Below are positions 11,301 through 21,769 of a stretch of DNA of 64,000 nt, in pieces; position 1 is the first letter of the stretch; each line of letters opens with the position of its first letter. Source of the stretch: Branchiostoma floridae (Eukaryota > Chordata > Leptocardii > Amphioxiformes > Branchiostomatidae); NCBI RefSeq assembly GCF_000003815.2, contig NC_049993.1, positions 11,689,436 to 11,753,435 of the forward strand. Direction: 5' to 3'. Under the pieces are notes generated by a model that had not been told where the DNA came from, did no database searches, and was given only the letters and a program-made list of their open reading frames with translations. Both the position numbers and the translations under genes were made by a program.

Positions 11301-12044
11301 GTGTCTTTGAAGTTCTTTTAGTTGCATAAAATATCAAGTAACCCAATATACAACATGCGAACCATTCACACCAAACCGAGTCAAACAATAGACCGGTCCT
11401 GATTGTCCATCACAATTAGCAGCTCAGCCAATGACAGCATTGCAATTGTCAATTTGACCAAGGAGAGAGTGGCTGCATGTCCGCCAATCATTTGCATTTT
11501 CAAGTTTTATTTTGCATTCCTATGTTTTGACGGCGGTGAGAGCCACTCCGGGATTGGCCTATATCTTTACAGTTAGGGATCGATAATGATGTAAGATGTG
11601 CCTTCATTGGTTGCATTCCTTGCATGGTTTGTGATTGGAGACTATGACATCACGCATCTGCTTGAAAATGCCCCCAAACGCATAAAACCGATCGCCATCT
11701 TTTAAACCTAGGACACAAAATTTCGTTAGATATAGCAAGGACGTTATATAGAAATATAACGTTAATGCCCTTGGATGTTGTGAGCAAAATTGACTAAAAC
11801 GTAGTATACTACTTCTTTATATGTTCAAAATGTCTTTCTATCAAACTATACTTTGAAGTCGATATTGCCTATCAAGATTGAATTGCTACAAATTCACGCT
11901 TTAGGCAAATAAGGATTTTGCTTTTTGCATTTTTGTCGTATCTTCATTGCTGGCACTAAGCCCTTTGGCGAGATAATTATCCATTTCAAAGGGAGTTGTA
12001 AGTAAGTAATATTTAAACCCAATAATTCTTGGCTTTGTAACAAC

Positions 12045-14325
12045 TTGTACCTGTTTTCGTCATGTCAAAAGTATTAAAAAATAATGTTTTTTTGCATAAC
12101 AGTATCCGCCAATCGTATCTTTCCCATACATATGTCCACATATGTTGAGATTTCCCGCCAAAACAGTCACAGAAACACGGCTGCCATGATCAAGGTCGGT
12201 GATACCTTCTACCGTAAGTACACGTCCCTCGTTGAGTTTTAGGGTACCATCAATGTACAGCTATCTATAGTCACGGTGCTCTATGGCAAGAATCAGTGGT
12301 GAGTACCACTGATCCATTTTGTCAGTAGTGAAAGTGGGGGAGGGGGGAATCTTACCACAACATTAGCAATACCAGTCAGTTCGAATACCTGAATCAAAAC
12401 AGAGCTCCGCCCAAAATGACAAAAACTTGGATATGATCAAGACCTGTACAGAAAGCGGTACTCACTTTTCATGCCATCCTGTGTCTTTAAAGTTCTGTTA
12501 GTTGCATGAAATGACAGGTAACAGAACAACAACATGCAAACAAATCACACCAAACCAAGTCGAACAATAGACCGGTCCTGATTGTCCATTACAATTAGCA
12601 ACTCAACCAATGATAGCATGGCAATTGTCGATTTGACCAATGAGAGAGTAGCATTGGCATTTTTATGTTCTTGTTTTGCATTTCTATGTTTTGACGGCGG
12701 TGAGAGGCGCTACAGGATTGGCCTATATCCTCACACTTTCTGGGGGTCGATGATGGATGTAAGATGTACCCTCATTGTTTGCATTTGTAGGTTTCTGATT
12801 GGAGACTATGACATCACACATCTGCTTGAAGATTGTCGCAAAACGCCTAAAGCCACCGCTCGCCATATTTTAAATCTAGGACACAAAAATTGGTTAGAGA
12901 TGCTGTGAGCAAAGCTGACGAAAATGTGATATACTACTTCTTTATGACTTCATAATGTCTTACTATCGAATGATACTTTGAAGTCGATATTGCCTATCAA
13001 GATTGAATTTCTACAAATTCACGCTTTAGGCAAATAAGGGTTTTGCTTTTTGTATTTTTGTCATGTCTTCACTGCTGGCACTTAGCCCTTTGGTGAGATG
13101 ATTATCCATTTCAAATATAATTCCAGGTGCTATAAACTCAATAATTCGTCATATCACCGTATCGGCTCTCTACGTACATGTCCCAGAACATTAACAAAAG
13201 AAGATGAAAAAAGTTAAAGAAACAGCCTTTAGATCCAAAGCACATACGCGAAACGTTTTTGGCAATCAGTTTATTTACAATGAACTTAGTACAAGTATCC
13301 GTGCGCCGATGCAGCTTCGGTCGTGTTTTCCACGATAGTAGTAATTTGAACAGAAGTAAACTACACTGTCTAGCGTAGCACAAAATCGTAAGGTACATAC
13401 ACCAAGACGTCTCACAGTGTTTGCCACTTGTAACGCTTTTGAAAGGCTATGAAAAGTATGAATACATTCCTTATCCAAGTATGTTCATTAGATCAATGTA
13501 TGGAATATTCAATCCTAAATGTCATGTCTGGTGAAGGCATATCACAATCCTTTCCCATGTATGTTTCGGCTTTCTTCGGCGGTCGCCCGAGCCTCGATCA
13601 ATGTGACAGAATCGGTTTTCATGCGAAAAATACGCGCGACCCTATGTCGATCTTAGAATCGGCCGACCTTCCAGCTTTCGCAAAGTAAGCCCGAAGATCG
13701 TCGATCACTTGCGCATCTAACGATGCACGCAGCCACTATGGCTAGGTGTGGCGTGCACACCATGTACTTATTACTAGACCTTGCGCAACTGTACAAGTGA
13801 CGTGCGTTGACCTACTCTTTCCCTACTCTTGCCAGTCCTTTCCAACGTTTTCAGAAGAAAAAAACAACTTGGCGGACCTGGACTCCCAATAGAACGTACG
13901 GATAAAAAAAACGCACGGTGGGTTGTGCCCTAGGGTTTACATTTCCTCCTACTTTCCTCCTATAGGCGTGCGTGAAGATGGTGTCTATAGCTATCGTCAC
14001 ATCAGAATATGATCCAATGAATGACCAGTCTACAAACAGCAAAGCCTCATTTGCATGATGATTGGCAGTTCTTTTGAATTGCTCCATCTCTTCTTCTATC
14101 AAGTCGAGAGGAAACTGACTGACGCTCAGACCTTTCTTTCACGTCTCTACAAGCGTACGGAAAGATAGCTTTGAGCTGTCTGCCAGGAATCTGCTTGGAA
14201 ACGATAGAGGCAACAAGAAACGACGATTTCAGTTTTTGGACATAGTCTTAATATCTAACGTTACAAACTCTGTCATTGATTGAACACGAGGGAGTCTGAA
14301 GTGACTTGCTAGCTTCTGTAGCACC
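12045..14325 (+). promoter_or_regulatory. receptor A 5' region (module U2 plus proximal leader)
   Basis: The module copy at about 12120-13130 is followed by about 1.2 kb, including a proximal block (about 14100-14325), that is also shared with the region upstream of receptor B (16150-18430). The last 220 bp before the start codon are nearly identical between the genes, ending AGCTTCTGTAGCACC then ATGG, a good translation-start context. No canonical TATA box is evident close to the start. CCAAT/ATTGG motifs and a CRE-like TGACATCAC lie near 12600-12815, about 1.5 kb upstream of the start codon. The transcription start is not located. Confidence 0.55.
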
Positions 14326-15459
14326 ATGGATATGTGGACCGGTAACTGGAGCCATGTGAACGGGACGGATGGCGCGTTCGTCCCACAAGCGCTGGGGTTC
14401 GCCCCGGCCATTTTCACAACAATCATGCTCATTTCTCCAGTGGTGTACGGGACAGTAACCGTTGTGGGTCTGCTAGGGAACATGTTAGTAATCTACATGT
14501 TGCTGTGCCACACCAAGGCAAAGGACGCTACAAACTGTTACATTCTCAACCTGGCATTGGCTGATACTCTCTTCCTGCTCGGGGTACCCTTCATCTCAGC
14601 TTCATCCGCCATGGGACGCTGGGTGTTCGGGGAAGCCATGTGCAAGATTGTCTTGTCAATGGACACGTTAAACATGTTTAGTAGCGTGTTCATCCTGGTC
14701 GCGTTGAGCGTGGACCGCTACCTGGCCACAGTCCGCGCCAACACCCACCCCCATCTCCGCCAGAGGAAGATGGTGAAAACCGTTAGCCTGTCCGTGTGGG
14801 CAGCTGCCTTCATACTGACCATCCCCGTCATGGTGGTCAGCGGCACTACTCTGCTAGAAGACGGTACCTATGACTGCGCGCTCTACTGGCCTGACGGTAA
14901 GGTTGTGTCCTGGCACAAAGCGTTCACGTCTTATACCTTCATAATCGGGTTCGTCCTCCCCGTGTTGGTGATCAGCGTGTCTTACCTACTGGTGGTCCGT
15001 CATCTCAGGCGTAACACGTCCACACACGCCGCGGTGGCCAGAGTCTCCATCAAGATGCGGACAAAAGTGACTAAAACGGTTACGGCAATGATCATGACCT
15101 TCATAGTGTGCTGGTTGCCGTTCCACGTGTGTCAGCTGGTGGGTTTGACCACAGACGTGCGCCCTACGCCAGCAGTGCTGGTGCTGTTCCACATGACCTT
15201 GGCCATGACCTACGCCAACAGCTGCGTGAACCCCATCCTGTACGTCTTCATGAGTCAGAAGTTTCGCGGGAGCTTTCGCGCCGCGCTGCGTCTGAATCGG
15301 AAAACGTCTGCAGATCGGATGTACGTCCGCCAGAGCGCCACCGTCGCGCGCCATCGGCTGGAAATCCCCGCCTTTTTCGAGGAGGAAAAATGTGAGGTAA
15401 ATGTTGGAACTGTTCAGTGTTCAGCAGGAGTTATCTACTCGTTTGAAAGTGCTTTGTAG
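14326..15459 (+). CDS. somatostatin/opioid-like peptide GPCR, copy A
   Basis: Intact intronless frame of 377 residues encoding a seven-transmembrane rhodopsin-type receptor of the plasma membrane. The N-terminus has two N-glycosylation sequons (N7-W-S, N12-G-T). TM1 holds GLLGN at 48-52 and TM2 holds LNLALAD at 74-80. C106 and C184 form the expected TM3/ECL2 disulfide pair. D113 in TM3 matches the aspartate that contacts the ligand's basic residue in somatostatin and opioid receptors. DRY is at 130-132, CWLPF at 262-266 and YANSCVNPILY at 296-306; this TM7 string is typical of somatostatin receptors. The tail of about 65 residues has no obvious proximal palmitoylation Cys. The family normally couples to Gi/o and binds a cyclic neuropeptide; ligand and coupling here are inference. 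Opioid-like or allatostatin-C-like assignment is also possible. The tandem paralogue starts 4105 bp downstream. Confidence 0.93.
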   Translation: MDMWTGNWSHVNGTDGAFVPQALGFAPAIFTTIMLISPVVYGTVTVVGLLGNMLVIYMLLCHTKAKDATNCYILNLALADTLFLLGVPFISASSAMGRWVFGEAMCKIVLSMDTLNMFSSVFILVALSVDRYLATVRANTHPHLRQRKMVKTVSLSVWAAAFILTIPVMVVSGTTLLEDGTYDCALYWPDGKVVSWHKAFTSYTFIIGFVLPVLVISVSYLLVVRHLRRNTSTHAAVARVSIKMRTKVTKTVTAMIMTFIVCWLPFHVCQLVGLTTDVRPTPAVLVLFHMTLAMTYANSCVNPILYVFMSQKFRGSFRAALRLNRKTSADRMYVRQSATVARHRLEIPAFFEEEKCEVNVGTVQCSAGVIYSFESAL

Positions 15460-15468
15460 AACATTACA

Positions 15469-15474
15469 AATAAA
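15469..15474 (+). terminator. polyadenylation signal AATAAA, receptor A
   Basis: AATAAA starts 10 nt after the stop codon and is conserved at the same place after receptor B. A second AATAAA in the 3' flank near 15756 is an alternative site. Confidence 0.5.
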
Positions 15475-15522
15475 CTGTAAGAAAATGTTCTGTTCAGGAT
15501 ATATCAATAATATTTTCAGCTT

Positions 15523-16150
15523 CTATGGACTTAAGTTTGGCCTAAAAACTACTACATTGTTAATATTATACAGCTATTTGAATTCTTCAAATCAATAGTC
15601 TAATATGATGATGAATGTTGTATTTTGAGGATGAGGATGTTCTGTATACGTCCTGGTGAAATACGCTTGCAAATGTCTTTGATATCCAGAGATTTGATAA
15701 GATAGATGTTGGCAGCACAGACACCAGTCAAGTTTATGTGATCAGAGTTAATAAGAGAATAAACAGATTTCTTGCCATTCCCATATCATTGTGTACAAGA
15801 GTAGTTCCTGTGTGAGTGACAAGTATGTGAGTGTGAGTTAGCCATATTTCTATTGCGACCGACGCCTTCGGGCCTAGTTCGTTCTTTTTTCTGGTTGCTG
15901 TGTTCTGATTTATATAAAACGTTGTAGTCTCTACCAGATCAACAACGTTGGTTGTATGGAGAATAGTTTAGCAAGGTTTAAGTTTGAAATGTTAACCTAA
16001 GCATGGACTCACTCTCTTGGCTAAAACTTTTTGCTTTTTGCTGAATTCTACGAACCCTACCACGTAGGAAGGCCTGGTGGAGGCAACTTACTTTGTATAA
16101 ACAGAATACAGTTACTTACTTAGTCGAAAATCATCAATTTTGAAAGTCGA
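15523..16150 (+). repeat. receptor 3'-flank repeat, copy D1
   Basis: Downstream flank of receptor A, collinear with D0 (10056-10690) and D2 (19627-20290). It is non-coding. It passes directly into module U3. Confidence 0.8.
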
Positions 16151-18430
16151 GCCACCCGCGCAAAGTCAGTCCATCAGCAGAGCCTGTTTGAGACTGTCAT
16201 GAGTGTTGTCCATGCGGGTATGAATTAGCATATATGCACATATGTTGAGAGTTCCCGCCAAAACAATCACAGAGACAACATGGCTGCCATGATCAAGGTC
16301 GGTAATACCGAAAGTACACGTCCCTCGCCGAGTTTTAGGGTACCATCAATGTACAGCTTTCTATAGCAAGAATCAGTGGTGAGTATCATTGATCCACTTT
16401 GTCAATACGGTAAAAAAGGGAGGAAAACCAACCTACCACAACATGGCAGTCATTGCGAATACCTGAGTCAAAACGTTTCAGTTTGTTCAGCAGGGCACCA
16501 CCCAAAATGACAAGAAGTTGGACATGATCGAGGCCTAGACGGGGTGGCGTGGGGGGTGCACTCACTTGTCATGCCGTCCTGTGTCATTGAAGTTCTTTTA
16601 GATGCATAAAATATCACGTAACAGACTATACAACATGTGAACCATTCACAACAAGTCAAGTCAAACAATAGACCGGTCCTGATTGTCCATCACTTTTAGC
16701 AGCTCAACCAATGACAGCATGGCAATCATCGATTTGACCAATGGGAGATTGCGAGTGGCTGCATGGCCGTCAATCATCTGCATTTTTCATGTTCTTATTT
16801 TGCATTTCTATGTTTTGAGATGTGAGGCGGTGAGAGGCGCTACGGGATTGGCCTATATCCTCACACTTTCTGGGGGTCGATGATGGATGTAAGATGTACC
16901 CTCATTGGTTGCATTTGTTGGTTTGTGATTGGAGACTATGACATCACGCAGCTGCTTGAAGATTGTCGCAAAACGCCTAAAGCCACCGCACGCCATATTT
17001 TAAATCTAGGACACAAAAATTGGTTACAAACGCCGTGAGCAAAGCTGACGAAAATGTGATATACTACTTCTATATGAATTCATAAAGTCTTATTATCGAA
17101 TGACACTTTGAAGTCAATATTGCCAGTCAATATTGAATTATTACGAATTCACGCTTTAGGCAAATAAGTGTTTTACTTTTTGTATTTTTGTCATGTCTTC
17201 ATTGATGGCACTTAGCCCTTTGGCGAGATGATTATCGATTTCAAATGAATTTTCAGATGCTATAAACTCAATAATTCGTCATATCACTATTTCGGCTCTC
17301 TCAGTGTACATATGTACATGTCCAAGAACAGAAACAAAAGAATATGAAACAAATTCTAAAACTGAAGAAAGAGCCTTTAGATCCAAAGCGCGTCCGCGAT
17401 TCATTTGTGGCAATGACTTGGTTTACAATGAACTTAGCACTAGTATCCATACGCAGATGCAGCTTCGGTCGTGTTTTCCACGTCCACGATAGTAGTAATA
17501 TGATCAGAAATAAACTACACTGTCTAGCGTAGCACAAAATTGCAAGGTACATACACGAAAACGTCTCGCAGTGTTTGCCACTTGTAACGCTTTTGAAAGG
17601 CTATGAAAAGTATGATACATTCCTTATCCAAGTATGTTCATTAGATGAACGTAAGAAAAATCAGTTCTAAATGTCATGTCCGGTGAAAGCATAACACAAT
17701 CCTTTCTCGTGTATGTTTCGGCTTTCTTAGGCGATCGCCCGAGCCTTGATCAATGTGACAGGAACGGTTTTTAGGCGAAAAATACGCATGACCCTCTGTC
17801 GATCTTAAAATTGGCCGACCTTCCAGCTTTCGCGAAGCAAGCCCGAAGATCATCGATCACTTGCGCACCGAACGATGCGAGCAACCGCTCATGGCCAGGT
17901 GTGGCGTGCACACCATGTACTTAGAACTTGCGCAACCGTGCTAGTGACGTGCATTGACCTACTTTCTCCCTGTCTTGCCAGTCCTTTCCCACGTTTTCAG
18001 AAAAAAAAACGTGGTTAGAACGTACGGATAAGAAACGAACGGTGGGTTGTGCCCTAGGGTTTACTGACCTACTTTCCTCCTATAGGCCTGCGTGAAGACG
18101 TAGTCTATTACCACATCAGAGTATGATCCAATTAATGATCAGCCTACCAACATCAAAGCCTCATTTGCAAGATGATTGGCAGTTCTTGCGATTTGCTCTT
18201 GCTCTTCTTCAATCAAGTCAAGAGGAAACTGACTGACGCTCAGACCTTTCTTTCACGTCTCTACAAGCGTACGGAAAGATAGCTTTGAGCTGTCTGCCAG
18301 GAATCTGCTTGGAAACGATAGAGGCAACAAGAAACGACGATTACAGTTTTTGGACATACTCTTTATCTCTAACGTTGTCATTGATTGAACACGAGGGAGT
18401 CTGAAGTGACTTGCTAGCTTCTATAGCACC
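16150..18430 (+). promoter_or_regulatory. receptor B 5' region (module U3 plus proximal leader)
   Basis: Module U3 holds five CCAAT/ATTGG pentamers within 225 bp: CCAAT at 16708 and 16738, ATTGG at 16847, 16904 and 16928. A CRE-like TGACATCAC lies at 16939-16947. A short frame opens with ATGGCTGCCATG at 16280. The rest continues to the receptor start with strong similarity to 13130-14325. Promoter function is inferred from repeat position and motif clustering. Confidence 0.55.
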
Positions 18431-19564
18431 ATGGATATGTGGACCGGTAACTGGAGCCATGTGAACGGGACGGATGGCGCTTTCGACCCACAAGCGCTGG
18501 AGTTCGCCCCGGCCATTGTCTCAACAATCAGGCTTATTTCTCCAGTGGTGTACGGGACAGTAACCGTTGTGGGTCTGCTAGGGAACATGTTAGTAATCTA
18601 CATGTTGCTGTGCCACACCAAGGCAAAGGACGCTACAAACTGTTACATTCTCAACCTGGCATTGGCTGATACTCTCTTCCTGCTCGGGGTACCCTTCATC
18701 TCAGCTTCATCTGCCATGGGACGCTGGGTGTTCGGGGGAGCCATGTGCAAGATCGCACTGTCGCTGGACGCCTTAAACATGTTAAGTAGCGTGTTTAGCC
18801 TGGTCTCATTGAGCATGGACCGCTACCTAGCCACAGTCCGCGCCAACACCCATCCTCATCTCCGCCAGCGAAAGGTGGTGACCGCCGTTATCCTGTCCGT
18901 CTGGGCAGCTGCCTTCATACTGACCATCCCCGTCATGGTGGTCAGCGGAACCACTCTACTGGAAGACGGCACATACGCCTGCACGCTCAACTGGCCTGAG
19001 GCTGAGGCTATATCCTGGCACAAAGCGTTCACGTCTTACACCTTCATAATCGGGTTCGTCCTCCCCGTGTTGGTGATCAGCGTGTCTTACCTACTGGTGG
19101 TCCGTCATCTCAGGCGTAACACGTCCACACACGCCGCGGTGGCCAGAGTCTCCATCAAGATGCGGACAAAAGTGACTAAAACGGTTACGGCAATGGTCAT
19201 GACCTTCATAGTGTGCTGGTTGCCGTTCCACGTGTGTCAGCTGGTGGGTTTGACCACAGACGTGCGCCCCACGCCAGCAGTGCTGGTGCTGTTCCACATG
19301 ACCTTGGCCATGACCTACGTAAACAGCTGCGTGAACCCCATCCTGTACGTCTTCATGAGTCAGAAGTTTCGAGGGAGCTTTCGCGCCGCGCTGCGTCTGA
19401 ATCGGAAAACGTCCTCTGATCGGATGTACGTCCGCCAGAGCGCCACCGTCGCGCGCCGTCGGCTGGAAATTCCCGCCTTTTTCGAGGAGGAAAAATGTGA
19501 GGTAAATGTTGGAACTGTTCAGTGTTCAGGAGGAGTTATCTATTCGTTTGAAAGTGCTTTGTAG
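18431..19564 (+). CDS. somatostatin/opioid-like peptide GPCR, copy B
   Basis: Intact intronless 377-residue paralogue of the receptor at 14326, with the same start context (AGCACC then ATGG) and the same landmarks: sequons N7 and N12, C106/C184, TM3 aspartate D113, DRY 130-132, CWLPF 262-266, NPILY 302-306. About 30 residues differ. Twenty of these fall in residues 103-194 (ECL1 edge, TM3, ICL2, TM4, ECL2), while 35-102 and 195-255 are identical. M34 in copy A is R here, and the TM7 string reads YVNSC instead of YANSC. Differences in TM3 and ECL2 could change ligand preference or coupling, which is inference. No disabling change is visible, so this is a functional duplicate by sequence. Confidence 0.93.
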   Translation: MDMWTGNWSHVNGTDGAFDPQALEFAPAIVSTIRLISPVVYGTVTVVGLLGNMLVIYMLLCHTKAKDATNCYILNLALADTLFLLGVPFISASSAMGRWVFGGAMCKIALSLDALNMLSSVFSLVSLSMDRYLATVRANTHPHLRQRKVVTAVILSVWAAAFILTIPVMVVSGTTLLEDGTYACTLNWPEAEAISWHKAFTSYTFIIGFVLPVLVISVSYLLVVRHLRRNTSTHAAVARVSIKMRTKVTKTVTAMVMTFIVCWLPFHVCQLVGLTTDVRPTPAVLVLFHMTLAMTYVNSCVNPILYVFMSQKFRGSFRAALRLNRKTSSDRMYVRQSATVARRRLEIPAFFEEEKCEVNVGTVQCSGGVIYSFESAL

Positions 19565-19573
19565 AACATTACA

Positions 19574-19579
19574 AATAAA
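19574..19579 (+). terminator. polyadenylation signal AATAAA, receptor B
   Basis: Ten nucleotides after the stop codon, at the same position as after receptor A. Confidence 0.5.
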
Positions 19580-19626
19580 CTGTCAGAAAATATTCTGTTC
19601 AGGATAAATCAAAAATATTTTGAGCT

Positions 19627-20290
19627 TCTATGGACTTCTGATTCACCTAGCTAACAAAAGTACATTGTTAATACTTGCCGGTTATTTACCTTCTATCAAA
19701 TAGGCTAATATAATGGTACCTTATGTATTTTGAGTGACACCAGTCAAGTTTATGTCAGATTTCTGTGTTGATAAGAGAATAAACAGATATCTTGTCATTC
19801 ACAGCACATTGTGTACAAGAGTGGTTCCTGTGTGAGTGACGTGTGAGTTAGCCTCGATTCAGATCTGGCCCCGCCTTTCACAACGACCGAAGCCTCCGGG
19901 CCGGAGCCTACGTTCTCTTTCCTTCTTCTGTGTTCTGATTTCTATAAAACGTTGACTAGCTACGCTGGATATACGGAGAATAGTTTGGCATTGTTTCATT
20001 TTGAAATGTTAATCTGCTACTGTCCCTTTTTGCCTACGTCTACGATCCGTATCCATGTAGGAAGGCCTGGTCGAGGCTACGTACGTTGTACAAGGAGAAA
20101 ACAGTTCTAACGTAGTCGAAAACAATTTTGCAAGTCTGGTTTGAGGCAATACAGTAGTGGTGTTGATGAAGGTTATTAGCATATATCCAGACAGGTATTA
20201 CGAGCGATCGCGATGATGACAGTGACGCAGTGGTAGGCAAAAAGCAGGTGTTTGGCAAACGATTAATTTACATATTAACCGGTAATTTGA
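19627..20290 (+). repeat. receptor 3'-flank repeat, copy D2
   Basis: Third copy of the flank repeat, more diverged and with deletions relative to D0 and D1. It retains the CTATGGACTT, GTTCCTGTGTGAGTGAC, CCGAAGCCTCCGGGCCGGAG and GGAAGGCCTGGT blocks. Non-coding. Confidence 0.75.
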
Positions 20291-21652
20291 TCTGCTAATT
20301 TAAATGTCAATTTTCAATCCAATCTGCGCTGCTGACGTCCTGGTAGGCACCAACCGCCGGATAAACAACAACAGCGATCGCTCATATGGCCTTTTAAAAC
20401 CATGTACCTCTTTTCTACATGTCAAAAGACAGAACAGTGTCCACCAATCGTATCTTTCCATACACATGTCCACACATACACATGTCCATATATGCTGAGA
20501 TTTCCCGCGAAAACAATGACAGAGACAGGATGGCTGCCATAGTCAAGGTCGGTGATATCTTCTCTATACCGGAACTACATGTCCCTCGTTTTAGGGTACC
20601 ATTAATGTAAAGTTATAGCAATCTATAGCAAGAAGTAGTGTTGAATATCATTGATCCATTTTGTCAACAGTGAAAGAAGAGGGAAAGACCAACCTTTATA
20701 ACCACAACATTAGCGATGCCAGTCAATTCGGTCAAAATTTTAGTTAGGTCAGCAGAGCGCTGTCCAAAATGACAAGAAGTTGGGCATGATCAAGAGTAGA
20801 TAGGGAGGGGTACTCACTCATGCTATTACGTGTCTTTGAATTCGAAGCTCTTTTAGTTGCATAAGATGTCACGTAACAGAATATACATCATAGTCAAGCA
20901 AACAAATCACACCAAACCAAGTCGAACAATAGACCAGTCCTGATTGTTCATCGCCATTAGCAGCTCAACCAATGACAGCATGGTAAACATCGATTTGACA
21001 AATGAGAGAGTGTCCGCCAATTATTTGCATTTTCATGTTTTTATTTTGCATTTCTATGTTTTGACGGCGGTGAGAGGCGCTACAGAATTGGCCTATATCC
21101 TCACACTTTCTCGGGTCGATGATGGATGTAAGATGTACTCTCATTGGTTGCATTTCTTGGTTTCTGATTGAAGACCGTGCATCTGCTTGAGAATTCTCCC
21201 CAAACGCCGAAACCGATCGCCATATTTCAAATCTAGGACGTTAGATGCCGTGAGCAAAATTGACAAAAACGTGGTATACTACTTCTTCATGAGTTTATAA
21301 TATCTTTCGATTCTATTAAACTATACTTTGAAGTCGATATTGCCTATCAAGATTGATTTGCTACAAATTCACGCTTTAGGCAAATGAGTGTTTGAATTTT
21401 TGTATTTTTGTCATGTCTTCATTGCTGGCAATTAGCCCTTTGGCGAGATGATTATCCATTTCCAAGAGAGCCAATGATTCTCCACATGATTTCAGTTCTC
21501 TACACGTGGCAGATCATTAACAAAAGAAGATGAAACAAAATTGAAGAAACAGCCTTTTGATAAAAGTATATGAGCGATTCATTTATGGCAATGGCTTGGT
21601 TCACTGTGGACATAGTGCTAGCCGTACTTTTCCACGATAGTACTTAGTAATA

Positions 21653-21655
<3 letters not shown>
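20290..21655 (+). repeat. receptor 5' module copy U4 (orphan, truncated)
   Basis: Fourth copy of the module, with ATGGCTGCCAT at 20530, a CCAAT-containing block at about 20960-21180, and CTACAAATTCACGCTTTAGG near 21361. It lacks the TGACATCAC motif found in U1-U3. Similarity to the region upstream of the receptors continues to about 21650 and stops at a TA microsatellite centred in a palindrome. No receptor follows. Confidence 0.8.
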
Positions 21656-21723
<68 letters not shown>

Positions 21724-21768
21724 TTATATATTACTAAGTACTATCGTGGAAAAGTACGGCTAGCACTA
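21613..21768. repeat. 41-bp-arm palindrome around a (TA)n microsatellite
   Basis: 21613-21653 is the exact reverse complement of 21728-21768 (core TAGTGCTAGCCGTACTTTTC). Between the arms is a (TA)n tract of about 70 bp. The left arm is homologous to the receptor upstream region (compare about 17490-17510), whereas the right arm is not followed by module sequence. The palindrome therefore marks the right end of the tandem array. Confidence 0.85.
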
Positions 21769-21769
21769 C

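Larger units (their letters stand above)
10690..12010 (+). repeat. receptor 5' module copy U1 (orphan)
   Basis: First of four copies of a module of about 1.2 kb; the others are U2 near 12045, U3 near 16150 and U4 near 20290. Order of shared blocks: ATATGTTGAGATTTCCCGCC; ATGGCTGCCATGATCAAGGT; a GTACCATCAATGTACAGCTA-like block; a CCAAT-rich block at about 11410-11700; and CTACAAATTCACGCTTTAGG. U1 ends near 12010 and runs into U2 instead of a receptor gene. It is interrupted by a 120-bp transposon at 10872-10991. Confidence 0.8.

Noticed and set aside
12582..12908. 108-codon frame in module U2
   Set aside because: The other three module copies do not keep the frame, and it lies over the CCAAT-rich block; treated as non-coding.
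14986..15395. Open frames of 95-122 codons inside receptor A, and the equivalents inside receptor B
   Set aside because: Shadows of the receptor reading frame in other frames or on the opposite strand, present in both copies because the DNA is duplicated.
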